The notes under the pieces: generated by a model
What the model was told of the DNA's origin: nothing
What the model saw: the letters and a program-made list of their open reading frames with translations, nothing else
The model's database searches: none
Made by a program: the position numbers and the translations under genes
Shown here: positions 1 through 6,270 of the stretch, one piece after another
How positions within the stretch are numbered: the stretch's first letter is position 1
How the letters are laid out: every line of letters starts with the position of its first letter
Assembly: GCA_021784615.1 (NCBI GenBank)
Contig: JAJYHU010000393.1
Span: 1-14,903 of the forward strand
Direction: 5' to 3'
DNA length: 14,903 bases
Origin: Acidobacteriota bacterium
Lineage (GTDB): Bacteria > Acidobacteriota > Terriglobia > UBA7540

Positions 1-2288
1 ATCACCTGATCCTGGTTACTCTGATCGCCTGCCTGCTGAGCGCCGTGGTGGTTTATTTGCTTGAGGGCGGCGTGTGGGTGACGCCGCGCGGCCCGGCTGT
101 CGCGCCCACGGCGCGGAACCACCTGATGGTGTTAGGCGGCCTGCTGTTTGTTCTGTTGGCCTACCGGGCGCGCCTTGCCATGTTTGACCTGCTCTATTCC
201 TCGCGCGGCTTGGTTTACGGCGCCGGCTACACCGACGTTCACGCCACCCTGCCGATCCTGAAAATCATCCTGGGGCTCTGCCTGGTAACGGCGCTGACGT
301 TCTTTGCCGGGGCCGTGCGCGGCACCATCCGCCCGGCCATTTGGAGCTTCGTGGCGCTGGTCGCGGTGGCGCTGGTGGGAGTCAACATTTATCCCAGCAT
401 TGTCCAGCACTTTATCGTGACCCCCAACGAGCTTGATAAAGAGCGCCCTTACATCGCTGACGCCATCCAATACACCCGCCAGGCTTACGCGCTCGATCGC
501 TTCCACGAGCATCAATTCTCCGCCGCGCAGGACCTGACCGCCCAGAATATCGAAGACAACGAATCCACCATGCGGAACGTCCGATTGTGGGACCACAAGC
601 CTCTGCTGACGACCTTCGGCCAACTCCAGGAGATCCGCACTTATTATGATTTCGTGAGCGTGGACAACGACCGCTATGAAATCAACGGCGTTTACCGCCA
701 GGTGTCACTTTCGCCGCGCGAGCTTTCCACCACCAGCCTGCCAAGCCGGAATTGGATCAACTCGCACCTCATTTACACCCATGGCTACGGCCTCTGCATG
801 AGCCCGGTGAACGAGTACACACCCGACGGCTTGCCGGTATTCTTTATCAAGGATGTGCCGCCGGTTTCTTCGGTTCCCATCAAGATCACGCGCCCGGAGA
901 TTTACTACGGCGAAGTTCCAAACGATTATTGCTTTGTGCGAACCGGCCAGCAGGAGTTCAATTATCCCGCCGGCAATCACGACGTCTACAGCACCTACGA
1001 AGGGTCGGGCGGAATTCCCGTCAAAAACTTCTGGCGGCGTCTGCTTTTTACGCTGAAGTTCGGCCAGAAGAATATTCTCTTCTCAAGCGACATCCGCGCC
1101 GGAAGCCGCGTGATGATTTACCGGCAGATCATTCAGCGGGCCCAGCGCCTGACGCCGTTTCTCCAGTTCGATCCCGATCCTTATATGGTGGTCGGGAAGG
1201 ACGGCGCGCTTTACTGGATTCTGGACGCTTACACCACCTCGGACCGCTACCCCTACTCTGATCCCACGGCCCAGATGGGCAATTACATCCGGAATTCCGT
1301 CAAGGTCACCATTAGCGCTTACAACGGCGAAGTCAAATATTACATCAGCGATCCGACCGACCCCATCATCCAGGTCTACTCGCGGATCTTCCCGGGGGTC
1401 TTTCATCCCCTCGATGCCATGCCCGACGACCTCCGCGCGCATATCCGCTATCCGGAGGCGTTCTTCAGCGTGCAAGCTTCAAAATACGCGGTGTTTAACA
1501 TAACCGACCCCCGCGTTTTCTATAACAAGGAAGACCTGTGGCGCGTGGCGCGAAGCTCCGCGCAAGGCCCGGCCACGCCAATGTCGCCTTATTACACCAT
1601 CATGAAGCTGCCGGAGGTCGGGAAGAAGGAAGAGTTTATCCTGATGGTGCCCTTCACTCCCGCCCGCAAAGACAACATGATCGCCTGGATGGCAGCCCGT
1701 TGCGATGCGCCCAATTACGGCAAGGTGCTGGTGTTTACGTTTCCCAAGCAGAAGCTGGTCTACGGCCCGCAGCAGATCGAGTCGCGGATCGATCAGGAAA
1801 CGTCGATCTCCCAGCAACTCACCCTTTGGGGCCAGGGAGGTTCAACCGTCATCCGCGGAACCTTGCTGGTCATTCCCATCTCCAACGCGGTCCTTTATAT
1901 CGAGCCGCTTTATCTGGCCGCGCAGGCCGGCGGCGCGCTGCCCCAGTTGAAGCGCGTGATCGTCTCTTACTCCGACCAAGTCGTCATGTCGCCGACGCTC
2001 GACGACGCGCTCAGCCAGATCTTCGGCGGGAACATCAACACCCAGGGCGGCCAGCAGCTTCCCACCCTCAAGCCCAAAATATCGGGGGCTAAATTAGTAA
2101 GCCCATCCGCCGCCGCTCCCGCGTCCACGCCGGCCTCCTCCCAGGAGTTCCAGGCGCTGACCCGCGAAGCTAATCAACATTACGAGCGCGCTCTGCAATT
2201 GCAACGCCAGGGCGACTGGGCGGGATATGGCAAGGAGATCAAACAGCTGGGCGAGGTTCTCAATAAACTCGCGGCGCAGCCTAGATAG
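1..2288 (+). CDS. UPF0182 (COG1615) family membrane protein, 5'-truncated by window edge
   Basis: The reading frame is open from the first complete codon (base 3) to the TAG at 2286-2288, so the true start lies outside the window; about 761 residues are visible. The N-terminal visible part holds four hydrophobic segments, near visible residues 1-20, 40-60, 85-110 and 115-135 (for example LVTLIACLLSAVVVYLL and FVALVAVALVGVNIYPSIV). The rest is a long, mostly soluble region rich in Tyr, Pro and Asp. The extreme C-terminus (ANQHYERALQLQRQGDWAGY, then a short Lys/Leu helix) matches the typical UPF0182 tail. Family members are usually about 900-1000 residues with around seven N-terminal membrane helices, so roughly 150-250 residues are missing on the left. 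The function of the family is unknown. It converges on the peroxiredoxin gene with a 34-nt gap. A GTG at 45 is internal, because homologous hydrophobic sequence continues upstream of it. Confidence 0.9.
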   Translation, partial: HLILVTLIACLLSAVVVYLLEGGVWVTPRGPAVAPTARNHLMVLGGLLFVLLAYRARLAMFDLLYSSRGLVYGAGYTDVHATLPILKIILGLCLVTALTFFAGAVRGTIRPAIWSFVALVAVALVGVNIYPSIVQHFIVTPNELDKERPYIADAIQYTRQAYALDRFHEHQFSAAQDLTAQNIEDNESTMRNVRLWDHKPLLTTFGQLQEIRTYYDFVSVDNDRYEINGVYRQVSLSPRELSTTSLPSRNWINSHLIYTHGYGLCMSPVNEYTPDGLPVFFIKDVPPVSSVPIKITRPEIYYGEVPNDYCFVRTGQQEFNYPAGNHDVYSTYEGSGGIPVKNFWRRLLFTLKFGQKNILFSSDIRAGSRVMIYRQIIQRAQRLTPFLQFDPDPYMVVGKDGALYWILDAYTTSDRYPYSDPTAQMGNYIRNSVKVTISAYNGEVKYYISDPTDPIIQVYSRIFPGVFHPLDAMPDDLRAHIRYPEAFFSVQASKYAVFNITDPRVFYNKEDLWRVARSSAQGPATPMSPYYTIMKLPEVGKKEEFILMVPFTPARKDNMIAWMAARCDAPNYGKVLVFTFPKQKLVYGPQQIESRIDQETSISQQLTLWGQGGSTVIRGTLLVIPISNAVLYIEPLYLAAQAGGALPQLKRVIVSYSDQVVMSPTLDDALSQIFGGNINTQGGQQLPTLKPKISGAKLVSPSAAAPASTPASSQEFQALTREANQHYERALQLQRQGDWAGYGKEIKQLGEVLNKLAAQPR

Positions 2289-2322
2289 TTTAGAATTCGC
2301 GCACAGGCTCCGAGCGCTTTGT

Positions 2323-2778
2323 TTAGTCTGATTTCGGCGAGGCCAGCCGGCACACCTTTAGAGCGGAGGCGGGAGTGAGGGCGTCCCGGCCCCGTTCGAT
2401 GTGCCGGATTACGCCCTGCGAGTCCAGCACAAACGTGGTGCGGCTGGCCAAGCGGAGGAAGTTGAGAACACCGTATTGCTTTGTCACTTTCTTTTCCGGA
2501 TCGCAGAGCAGCGGAAAAGTGAGCCCGAGTTTTTTTGAAAATTCGCGGTTGGCCGCAGGCTTGTTGACGCTAATCCCTAAAATTTGAGCTCCTGCTTGCT
2601 CGAACTCGGCAAGGCCGTCCTGGTACGCCCGGAGTTCCCCGGCGCAACCGGGAGTATTCGCAAGAACGTAAAAGGCCAGCACCACCCGCCTGCCGGCAAA
2701 GTCGCTCAGCCGGACCTTGCGGCCGTTGTCGTCCTCTAACTCAAAGTCCGGGGCCCGGTCGCCCACTTTCAACGCCAT
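2323..2778 (-). CDS. AhpC/TSA-type peroxiredoxin (single domain)
   Basis: This is a 151-residue thioredoxin-fold peroxidase, expected to be cytosolic because no signal peptide is visible. The N-terminus (GDRAPDFELEDDNGRKVRLS) is standard for the BCP/AhpC-TSA family. The peroxidatic cysteine is C45 in NTPGCAGEL. The family PxxxTxxC motif is recognisable, but its proline is Val38 (FYVLANTPGC). R113 in ASRTTFVLD fits the conserved active-site arginine. C92 and C143 are the only other cysteines and are candidates for resolving cysteine, so it may act as an atypical 2-Cys enzyme or as a 1-Cys enzyme with an external thiol. Length is normal for the family. The ATG start at 2778 is preceded by AGGGAG (2792-2787). 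It is expressed alone: UPF0182 converges from the left and an IS remnant lies to the right. Confidence 0.9.
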   Translation of the reverse strand: MALKVGDRAPDFELEDDNGRKVRLSDFAGRRVVLAFYVLANTPGCAGELRAYQDGLAEFEQAGAQILGISVNKPAANREFSKKLGLTFPLLCDPEKKVTKQYGVLNFLRLASRTTFVLDSQGVIRHIERGRDALTPASALKVCRLASPKSD

Positions 2779-2974
2779 CTGAATTGCTCCCTACAAAGGT
2801 TGTGATCGACCCTCGGGAGAACCTGATCTTCTTCGGTTCGCTACCCTTTTTTCAGACCCCAACCCCAAAATGGTAACCTGCAAGAAAGTCTCGCGCGCAT
2901 TTCTCGCGGAAAAATTGAAAAAAGGCTGTCGCTTCGTGGCATAAGGGTTTTTGGGAAAAGAACATGCGCCAAAG

Positions 2975-2981
2975 AAGGAGG
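2975..2981 (+). promoter_or_regulatory. Ribosome binding site of the transposase remnant
   Basis: AAGGAGG lies 8 nt before the ATG at 2990. It shows that the original transposase start was this ATG, so the TAG at 2999 is a genuine early nonsense codon and not upstream non-coding sequence. Confidence 0.6.
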
Positions 2982-2989
2982 ACCGCCTT

Positions 2990-3262
2990 ATGCAGACATA
3001 GTGTAACCAAGAATCGTTCGCATGTCAGCCTCTAAAGGGACGGCAGGTGGTGGGGCGGTTTGACGGCGGCGAGATTACTACGGACACCGGCGGTCTGTTG
3101 TTGCGCGAGGTGGAAAAGCGGACGGGAATCGACGCCTCGGCCGGCTGTGGGGCGGACGTGGCACGAATCGTAGCCGGGATTCGGCAGGCTTGGCCCGAGG
3201 TTCGGACCACGCTGCGCGGCGACTCGGGCTTCTGCCGCGAAGAGCTAATGAACTGCTCTTGA
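2990..3262 (+). pseudogene. IS1380-family transposase remnant (nonsense, internally deleted, 3'-truncated)
   Basis: An ATG at 2990, preceded by a strong AAGGAGG (2975-2981, 8 nt spacing), reads M-Q-T and then hits TAG at 2999-3001. The same frame continues as CNQESFACQPLKGRQVVGRF and then GGEITTDTGGLLLREVEKRT, the typical N-terminus of IS1380-type transposases. After about residue 50 it jumps to RQAWPEVRTTLRGDSGFCRE, which in intact members lies well over 100 residues further on and carries the conserved GDSGF segment. The frame ends at TGA 3260-3262, straight after EELM. The element is therefore dead three times over: nonsense at codon 4, internal deletion near 3135-3170, and loss of everything after about 3250. 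The GTG at 3047 is not a real start. No inverted repeats or target duplications could be identified by eye, and the left limit of IS-derived DNA (perhaps about 2860) is uncertain. Confidence 0.85.
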
Positions 3263-3280
3263 GAACACTGGTCCATATCC

Positions 3281-3295
3281 CCCGGCAAAGCCGGG
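3281..3295 (-). terminator. Hairpin after the lipoprotein gene, terminator-like
   Basis: A perfect 6-bp stem (CCCGGC / GCCGGG) with a 3-nt loop starts 15 nt beyond the stop codon of the minus-strand gene that ends at 3310. There is no T-tract on either side, so intrinsic termination is not assured. It may be a 3'-end stabiliser or a bidirectional stop between the IS remnant and the convergent gene. Confidence 0.4.
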
Positions 3296-3309
3296 CCTCT
3301 TTCGATACT

Positions 3310-4653
3310 CTATCGGACCGGGTTCGGGAAACTAAGAAGGTCGACTCGAACGCGGCCTTTTTCCCGGATTTTCGACACGGTGTAAATCATTCCGTTGCGT
3401 CCAATTGCCATGGATTCAGCAAAGAACGGCCTCTGACCATTTTCCAATTGCAACACGCCCCAGTCCACGCGCTTGCCGGACAGAATGTCATAGGTGACCA
3501 GGTGGATGTTCTCATCCGACGGCTCAGCCGGGGCTTTTGCGGGCGAACCCGTCAGCAAATAAATTGTGTGGCCATCGGGACCCAGCTTTAAGCCCAGGTA
3601 TCCATATTCAAAGCCGTCAAACATGCCGCTGGCGCGCGAAGCGTCAGAAGCCAGGCGGGTCAGAACATCGACGGTCTCTTTTTGAGGATCGAAGCGGAAC
3701 AAGTAGCCGGATCTTCCGTTTTGAGCGTATATAATCCTTTGGGGCGCGTACCAGAACGCCTGGCGCCAGTTGTAGCCCATGGTGCCGGGCTGGCTGGGAT
3801 TAATACACCCAAATACGTCTTTCCTAAGATTGCAGCCCTGGACGGTTTCGAGCGAATCCGTATTATAGTGATACTGGAAGATCCTTCCCCCGGCAGTCGT
3901 AAAATATACGGAGCCGTCGAGAGGGTCCACGACGAGAATGCGGCATATCACGCGGAAGGTGGAACCGGCAATACCCTTTTCCCCTCCTTTTGTTACAGGC
4001 CCAAAATTCCGAAGCTTGTGCGTCTGCATGTCGTAGCGAAGAAACAGACCCGAGGGCCAGGTAAGCCCGTACAAGCGCTTTCGCTGGGTATCCATGGCAA
4101 AGGAGATGATCCCTTCGCCTGCGGGAGCTTTTGCAAGGTTTCCAAATTTGCCGGTTTGGAGATCGTAAGAAAGGAAGTGGCCCCCAGGGTAGGGCTTATA
4201 TCCCGGCGGCGGCGTGCCGATGATTTCCTTGCCCTTTTTAGTCGAAGGATTGTAATAGCCCACGTGGGTTGCAAAATAAAGTTTCCCCTTGAATTCCACA
4301 AAAAGGCTGTGGCCCTTCCCTTGTGGAATCGCATGGAGTCCCTTTTCACCCGCAGCTTCGGTGAAGTCCCCAACGTGCTGAATTTTTCCCGTTGTGGGAT
4401 CGAGCGCGTACATTTGGGCGCCGACATCTGGAGAACCTGAAGCAAGGACGTAGTAGATCTTGCCGTTGCTCGCCTGAAAGCAGGCATTGTAGTTATCGTC
4501 GGCGTGGCTGAAGCCGGAATCATAAAAATGGGCGAGCAGAATGCCGGGAGTCGTTGGGATTTGTTGGGTCTTTTGCGGGCCGCCGGTTTTGCAGCTTGCC
4601 ACAAGGAAAGATGTAATAACCAAAAAGCTTGCGAGCGCCAGCCGCTTCTTCAT
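3310..4653 (-). CDS. Putative beta-propeller-like lipoprotein of unknown function
   Basis: This is a 447-residue protein with a lipoprotein signal: KKR at the N-terminus, a hydrophobic stretch and a lipobox ending V-A-S-C21, so it is probably anchored in the outer or inner membrane facing the periplasm. The mature part repeats blade-like units: GKIYYVLASGSPD, then MYALDPTTGKIQHVG, LYFATHVGYYNP, LSYDLQTGKFGNL, LYGLTWPSGLFLRYDMQTHK, VYFTTAGGRIFQYHY and IYLLTGSPAKAPAE. The recurring [YF]D..TGK followed by a small-residue turn resembles SMP-30/PQQ/NHL-type propellers, but I cannot assign a subfamily or a catalytic site. The ATG at 4653 has GGAGGAGG just upstream (4662-4655). It is flanked by a dead IS on its 3' side and a long gene-free stretch on its 5' side, so context gives no function. 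Confidence is high that it is a gene and low for its role. Confidence 0.85.
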   Translation of the reverse strand: MKKRLALASFLVITSFLVASCKTGGPQKTQQIPTTPGILLAHFYDSGFSHADDNYNACFQASNGKIYYVLASGSPDVGAQMYALDPTTGKIQHVGDFTEAAGEKGLHAIPQGKGHSLFVEFKGKLYFATHVGYYNPSTKKGKEIIGTPPPGYKPYPGGHFLSYDLQTGKFGNLAKAPAGEGIISFAMDTQRKRLYGLTWPSGLFLRYDMQTHKLRNFGPVTKGGEKGIAGSTFRVICRILVVDPLDGSVYFTTAGGRIFQYHYNTDSLETVQGCNLRKDVFGCINPSQPGTMGYNWRQAFWYAPQRIIYAQNGRSGYLFRFDPQKETVDVLTRLASDASRASGMFDGFEYGYLGLKLGPDGHTIYLLTGSPAKAPAEPSDENIHLVTYDILSGKRVDWGVLQLENGQRPFFAESMAIGRNGMIYTVSKIREKGRVRVDLLSFPNPVR

Positions 4654-4654
4654 A

Positions 4655-4662
4655 CCTCCTCC
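4655..4662 (-). promoter_or_regulatory. Strong ribosome binding site of the lipoprotein gene
   Basis: GGAGGAGG on the minus strand is followed by one T and then the ATG at 4653. The distal GGAGG gives the usable spacing. It supports this ATG as the start, in agreement with the signal peptide. Confidence 0.6.
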
Positions 4663-4680
4663 AAAAAGATGAGTGTCTTT

Positions 4681-4700
4681 TTGAGTGGCAACAAACTCAA
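4681..4700. repeat. Short inverted repeat upstream of the lipoprotein gene
   Basis: TTGAGT and ACTCAA form a perfect 6-bp inverted repeat with 8 nt between the arms, 27-47 nt upstream of the lipoprotein ATG. This position would suit a regulator site or a 5'-leader hairpin. The arms are short enough to arise by chance, and no clear promoter hexamers were seen next to it. Confidence 0.3.
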
Positions 4701-5112
4701 GCCCAAATCCGGGAGGCCGTGCGCAAGTCTTGTTCCTGTTTATCGACCCCGCAATTCGAACTTACCGGCCATAGAGTCTCCATCCCTGAAATGGCAGCGA
4801 TGGCCGGAGCGAAGTTTTGCGCCAGTTTCAGTGAGGGAGTTTACATCATAGTGCAGGGCATGTGGAAGTTGATTTCGTTTGCCGAAGGGTCGGTAACCAC
4901 CGGCGCCTGCGGCCTGCCGCCGAAATACGAGGGGCTTGCGCGGGATGCGCTCCATGGGCCGCTTCAGTAATTCCCGGGCCGCAAAGGCGGGAGTTTCGTC
5001 CAAACGCAGGGGCTGCCGCGCGCCCGGACATCCGCCAAGGTTTCCATCGCTTCCGGCCCCCCGGCCCTGGGCTGGCCAGTTTAGCAGGGTGCGCTTCGAT
5101 GTTCGGGAAACG

Positions 5113-5844
5113 CTACGCCGTCAAGCTGCTCTGTGGTTGGTCAATAGGACTGAGAGATGGTCCCTTGAAATACATCAAAATCAAGTCTGCCCGCCGCTGG
5201 ACGCCAAACTTGGCCAGAAGATTCGAAACGTGGAATTTGGCGGTCCGCTCCGAAATATTCAATTGTCCCGCAATTTCTTTATTTGAAAAGTTTTCCAGGA
5301 CAGCCTGGAGGACTTCTCTTTCACGGCGGCTCAAACCTGCCGGGCCGCTGATCATCTGGCGGTTTCGTGCATTGGGAAGAATTGAATCGACAAAACGGGC
5401 AAGCAACACTCTAGGAACCCAGAAGCTGCCGTCAAAGAGGGCTGCAACCGCCCGCGGCAGGTCTGCGCGGGCCTCTACGTATGTCAGCAGACCCTTGGCT
5501 CCCGCACGGAGCAGCGGAAAGGCGTTCGATTCGTCGAACCGTTCCCCCAAGGCAATAACGCGCGCCTCAGAGTACTTGTCGACAATTTCCGATATCATCA
5601 TAGCGGCCGGAGTGGTTGTGTAGGCATCCACAATGTACAGCGGGCATTGTGGCAAGTTAAGCTCGCGGAGCTGCGATGCAACGGGCGAATCAAAATGGGT
5701 TGGTTTTACTTGTAATGAGAATTTGGCAAGCAAGGTGGTGAATTCGCTTAACACCAGCGGATGGGGAGAAAGGAGACAGACAGTCATACCCTTTTTCTGC
5801 AACTTAAGGGTAGGACCAGGACTCAAGAGGGTTTGTTCTGCCAT
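5113..5844 (-). CDS. LuxR/NarL-type DNA-binding regulator with degenerate receiver domain
   Basis: This is a 243-residue two-domain regulator. Residues about 20-140 have the response-regulator receiver fold: TVCLLSPHPLVLSEFTTLL at the first strand/helix, LYIVDAY with the candidate phosphoacceptor D73, and LLRAGAKGLLTY with K117. The acidic pair that normally follows the first strand is replaced by S26-P27, and the usual Thr/Ser of strand 4 is missing (VIALGER), so Mg2+-dependent phosphorylation is unlikely. Residues about 168-230 are a complete LuxR/GerE helix-turn-helix (LSRREREVLQAV, NKEIAGQLNISERTAKFHV, LLAKFGVQRRADLI). The ATG at 5844 has AGGAGG 4 nt upstream. No sensor kinase is in the window. 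It lies downstream of the VWFA gene on the same strand, but 426 nt away and with its own promoter-like sequence. It may act on neighbouring genes, which is not shown. Confidence 0.9.
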   Translation of the reverse strand: MAEQTLLSPGPTLKLQKKGMTVCLLSPHPLVLSEFTTLLAKFSLQVKPTHFDSPVASQLRELNLPQCPLYIVDAYTTTPAAMMISEIVDKYSEARVIALGERFDESNAFPLLRAGAKGLLTYVEARADLPRAVAALFDGSFWVPRVLLARFVDSILPNARNRQMISGPAGLSRREREVLQAVLENFSNKEIAGQLNISERTAKFHVSNLLAKFGVQRRADLILMYFKGPSLSPIDQPQSSLTA

Positions 5845-5848
5845 GGTG

Positions 5849-5854
5849 CCTCCT
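5849..5854 (-). promoter_or_regulatory. Ribosome binding site of the regulator gene
   Basis: A perfect AGGAGG on the minus strand lies 4 nt before the ATG at 5844 and fixes this start. Confidence 0.6.
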
Positions 5855-5884
5855 AGTTTACCATGTAGTATATGATTATGTCAA
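5855..5884 (-). promoter_or_regulatory. Promoter-like sequence of the regulator gene
   Basis: On the minus strand a perfect TTGACA (5884-5879) is followed 18 nt later by TAAACT (5860-5855). A better -10 match, TATACT (5872-5867), lies between them but is too close to that -35. With TAAACT, transcription would begin almost at the ribosome site, giving a near-leaderless message. With TATACT, there would be a short leader but no good -35. The AT-rich character supports a promoter here, but the exact one is unclear. Confidence 0.35.
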
Positions 5885-5968
5885 CAACCTTATCCCCTCC
5901 TATCCGTGTCTGTGTTCTACTCCTGCTTCTCACTTAGCCCTTTTGGACAGGTTCATCACTACACTTGG

Positions 5969-5988
5969 CCTTGATCTTTCGACCAAGG
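5969..5988 (-). repeat. Hairpin with GNRA-type loop in the intergenic region
   Basis: On the minus strand CCTTGGTC and GATCAAGG form an 8-bp stem with one G-U wobble, closed by a GAAA tetraloop. On the plus strand the same position is an A/C mismatch, so the structure favours RNA made in the minus direction. It lies about 280 nt beyond the VWFA stop and about 125 nt before the regulator start. No T-tract follows, so it is not a standard terminator. Confidence 0.4.
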
Positions 5989-6054
5989 GCTACTGGCGCC
6001 AAACTGAGATAGTGTACAGGTATGCGGTCAAATTGGCAATAGGCTCGTTCTGTA

Positions 6055-6081
6055 GGGGAGGATAGATCGGGGAGGATAGAT
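6055..6081 (+). repeat. Two-copy 14-bp tandem repeat
   Basis: GGGGAGGATAGAT occurs twice in immediate succession (6055-6067 and 6069-6081), separated by one C, giving a 14-bp period. On the minus strand it reads as pyrimidine-rich ATCTATCCTCCCC. It lies between the VWFA stop and the regulator gene, outside any supported gene. Confidence 0.6.
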
Positions 6082-6270
6082 TTTGATTGCTGGAAAAGCG
6101 CGGCGGAGGGATTTTCTGGAAAAGCAGCTTGGTGTAAGGCAATACTGCGGACTTGCTGAAGATTCCTGGCAACTTTGGCGCCCCGATCCCACCTGGACCT
6201 CATCGAAGTCCACATTGCACCGGTTTCAAGATCAGCTTGCATGGCCCGAGATGGAGGTTGTGCTGTTCGA

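Larger units (their letters stand above)
4654..5112. other. Gene-free stretch between lipoprotein and regulator genes
   Basis: This stretch is about 459 bases long. Several open frames cross it on both strands, but none has a recognisable protein signature or a convincing ribosome site. It should hold the promoter of the lipoprotein gene and the 3' end of the regulator transcript. Apart from the 6-bp inverted repeat at 4681-4700 I see nothing definite, and no strong terminator after the regulator stop at 5113. Confidence 0.5.
5885..6270. other. Gene-free stretch downstream of the VWFA gene
   Basis: Short open frames on both strands show no family signature, biased codon use or ribosome site. 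The stretch holds the 20-bp hairpin at 5969-5988 and the 14-bp tandem repeat at 6055-6081, and nothing else I can support. Confidence 0.5.

Noticed and set aside
2289..2322. Bidirectional terminator between the convergent UPF0182 and peroxiredoxin genes
   Set aside because: Only scattered GCGC matches are present; no stem of useful length with a T-tract was found in the 34-nt gap.
3682..4440. 252-codon plus-strand frame opposite the lipoprotein gene
   Set aside because: It is antisense to a gene with a signal peptide, ribosome site and repeat structure, and its own sequence has no recognisable family.
4629..5003. Open frames on both strands (113 codons plus; 87 codons minus) in the gap before the lipoprotein gene
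   Set aside because: No family signature, no good ribosome site, and composition typical of GC-rich non-coding DNA; the plus-strand frame also overlaps the promoter and start region of the lipoprotein gene.
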